A stretch of 5,893 nucleotides of DNA, from contig JAKAMJ010000040.1 in NCBI GenBank assembly GCA_021812955.1, forward strand, positions 1-5,893, written 5' to 3'. How positions within the stretch are numbered: position 1 is the stretch's first letter; every line of letters begins with the position of its first letter. Positions 5,635-5,893 of this stretch are shown here, piece by piece. Both the position numbers and the translations under genes were made by a program. The stretch comes from a bacterium. GTDB lineage: Bacteria; Patescibacteriota; Minisyncoccia; Phycocordibacterales; Phycocordibacteraceae. The notes below the pieces were generated by a model, which saw only the letters and a list, made by a program, of their open reading frames with translations, was not told the origin of the DNA and searched no databases.

Positions 5635-5760
5635 AGTAACCGCTGTTTCAAAGCCTGCTCCGCAGCTATGCCCCAAAACCGGCCTTGGGCCGCTAGGCCA
5701 AGTCTTACCAATTTTTTTGGCATACCTGCTCCGTTGAATGGCTTTAAAACAGCGGTTAGT
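5635..5760 (-). repeat. Long inverted repeat with internal stems between the sigma gene and the small membrane protein
   Basis: Bases 5637-5655 and 5740-5758 are complementary over 19 positions. Eighteen are Watson-Crick, and the other is a G-U pair only if the minus strand is transcribed. Within the 84-base interior, TATGCC (minus, 5724-5719) can pair with GGCATA (5673-5668), and CTTGGCC-TAGC-GG(C)CCAAG (5702-5684) forms an apical hairpin with one bulged base. The outer arm contains the sigma-gene stop codon. The element could be a structured intercistronic RNA, an RNA-processing site or a small MITE-like insertion. No target-site duplication is evident. No T-run follows the stem, so it is not a standard terminator. 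Confidence 0.7.
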
Positions 5761-5893
5761 CATATTTTTGTTCATCATACACTTTCGCGAACTCTTTTTT
5801 GGCTCGGTGCACGCGTGTCTTCACCGCGGGCACGGAAAGGTTTTCCGCAGCGGCTATCTCCTCCTGGCTCTTCCCTTCGATGAACTGCAGGCG
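5756..5893 (-). CDS. RNA polymerase sigma factor, sigma-70 family, C-terminal fragment (5' end off window)
   Basis: The last 45 codons of a gene enter from the right edge and end at TAA (5758-5756). The translation RLQFIEGKSQEEIAAAENLS then VPAVKTRVHRAKKEFAKVYDEQKYD matches sigma region 4. QEEIAAAENLSVPAVKTRVHRAKKEF is the helix-turn-helix that contacts the -35 element, in the style of ECF sigma factors (SVGTVKSRLHRARK-type recognition helix). Only region 4 is visible, so the subgroup cannot be assigned. It is probably cotranscribed with the small membrane protein 128 bases downstream. Confidence 0.88.
   Translation of the reverse strand, partial: RLQFIEGKSQEEIAAAENLSVPAVKTRVHRAKKEFAKVYDEQKYD

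Noticed and set aside
5684..5720. An intrinsic plus-strand terminator (hairpin then T-run)
   Set aside because: The T-run starts about ten bases after the stem and there is no plus-strand gene upstream that needs it.

Overview
The window is a GC-rich, gene-dense bacterial chromosome segment of 5893 bases. Three plus-strand genes form a tight block: an FtsK/SpoIIIE-type DNA translocase, a small membrane-anchored Ig-like protein, and RecA. Minus-strand genes flank this block on both sides. The short intergenic spaces, the small membrane-anchored Ig-like protein between ftsK and recA, and the style of the HTH protein suggest a member of the Candidate Phyla Radiation (Parcubacteria-like Patescibacteria) with unusually high GC. 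That placement is an impression from protein style, not a database result.

Layout, left to right. (1) Bases 1-699, minus: the first 233 codons of a gene that runs off the left edge, with a C-terminal winged-HTH domain. The gene is peppered with an 8-base motif, TGTCCTTT, in several reading frames and both orientations. (2) Bases 700-1002: about 300 bases with no convincing gene. This stretch holds two putative divergent promoters at its ends and several strong inverted repeats in the middle, including a perfect 12-bp one. (3) Bases 1003-4621, plus: ftsK, the Ig-like protein gene and recA. The first two overlap by 1 base and the last two are 2 bases apart, so they are probably one translationally coupled operon. 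(4) Bases 4620-4658: an intrinsic terminator that works for the minus strand, plus a 16-bp palindrome, between convergent recA and the next gene. (5) Bases 4649-5300, minus: a six-helix membrane protein with a clear promoter, a 5' hairpin and a strong Shine-Dalgarno sequence. (6) Bases 5301-5893, minus: the C-terminal end of a sigma-70-family factor (region 4 HTH), a long inverted repeat, then a 108-residue, two-helix membrane protein.

How the genes fit together. The central block couples chromosome segregation (FtsK at the septum) with homologous recombination (RecA), with an uncharacterised envelope-anchored Ig-like protein between them. On the right, a sigma factor followed by a small membrane protein resembles a sigma/membrane-regulator pair, although nothing in the sequence proves the small protein binds the sigma factor. 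The two least explained signals are the repeated TGTCCTTT motif in the HTH gene and the structured stretches at 779-949 and 5635-5760.
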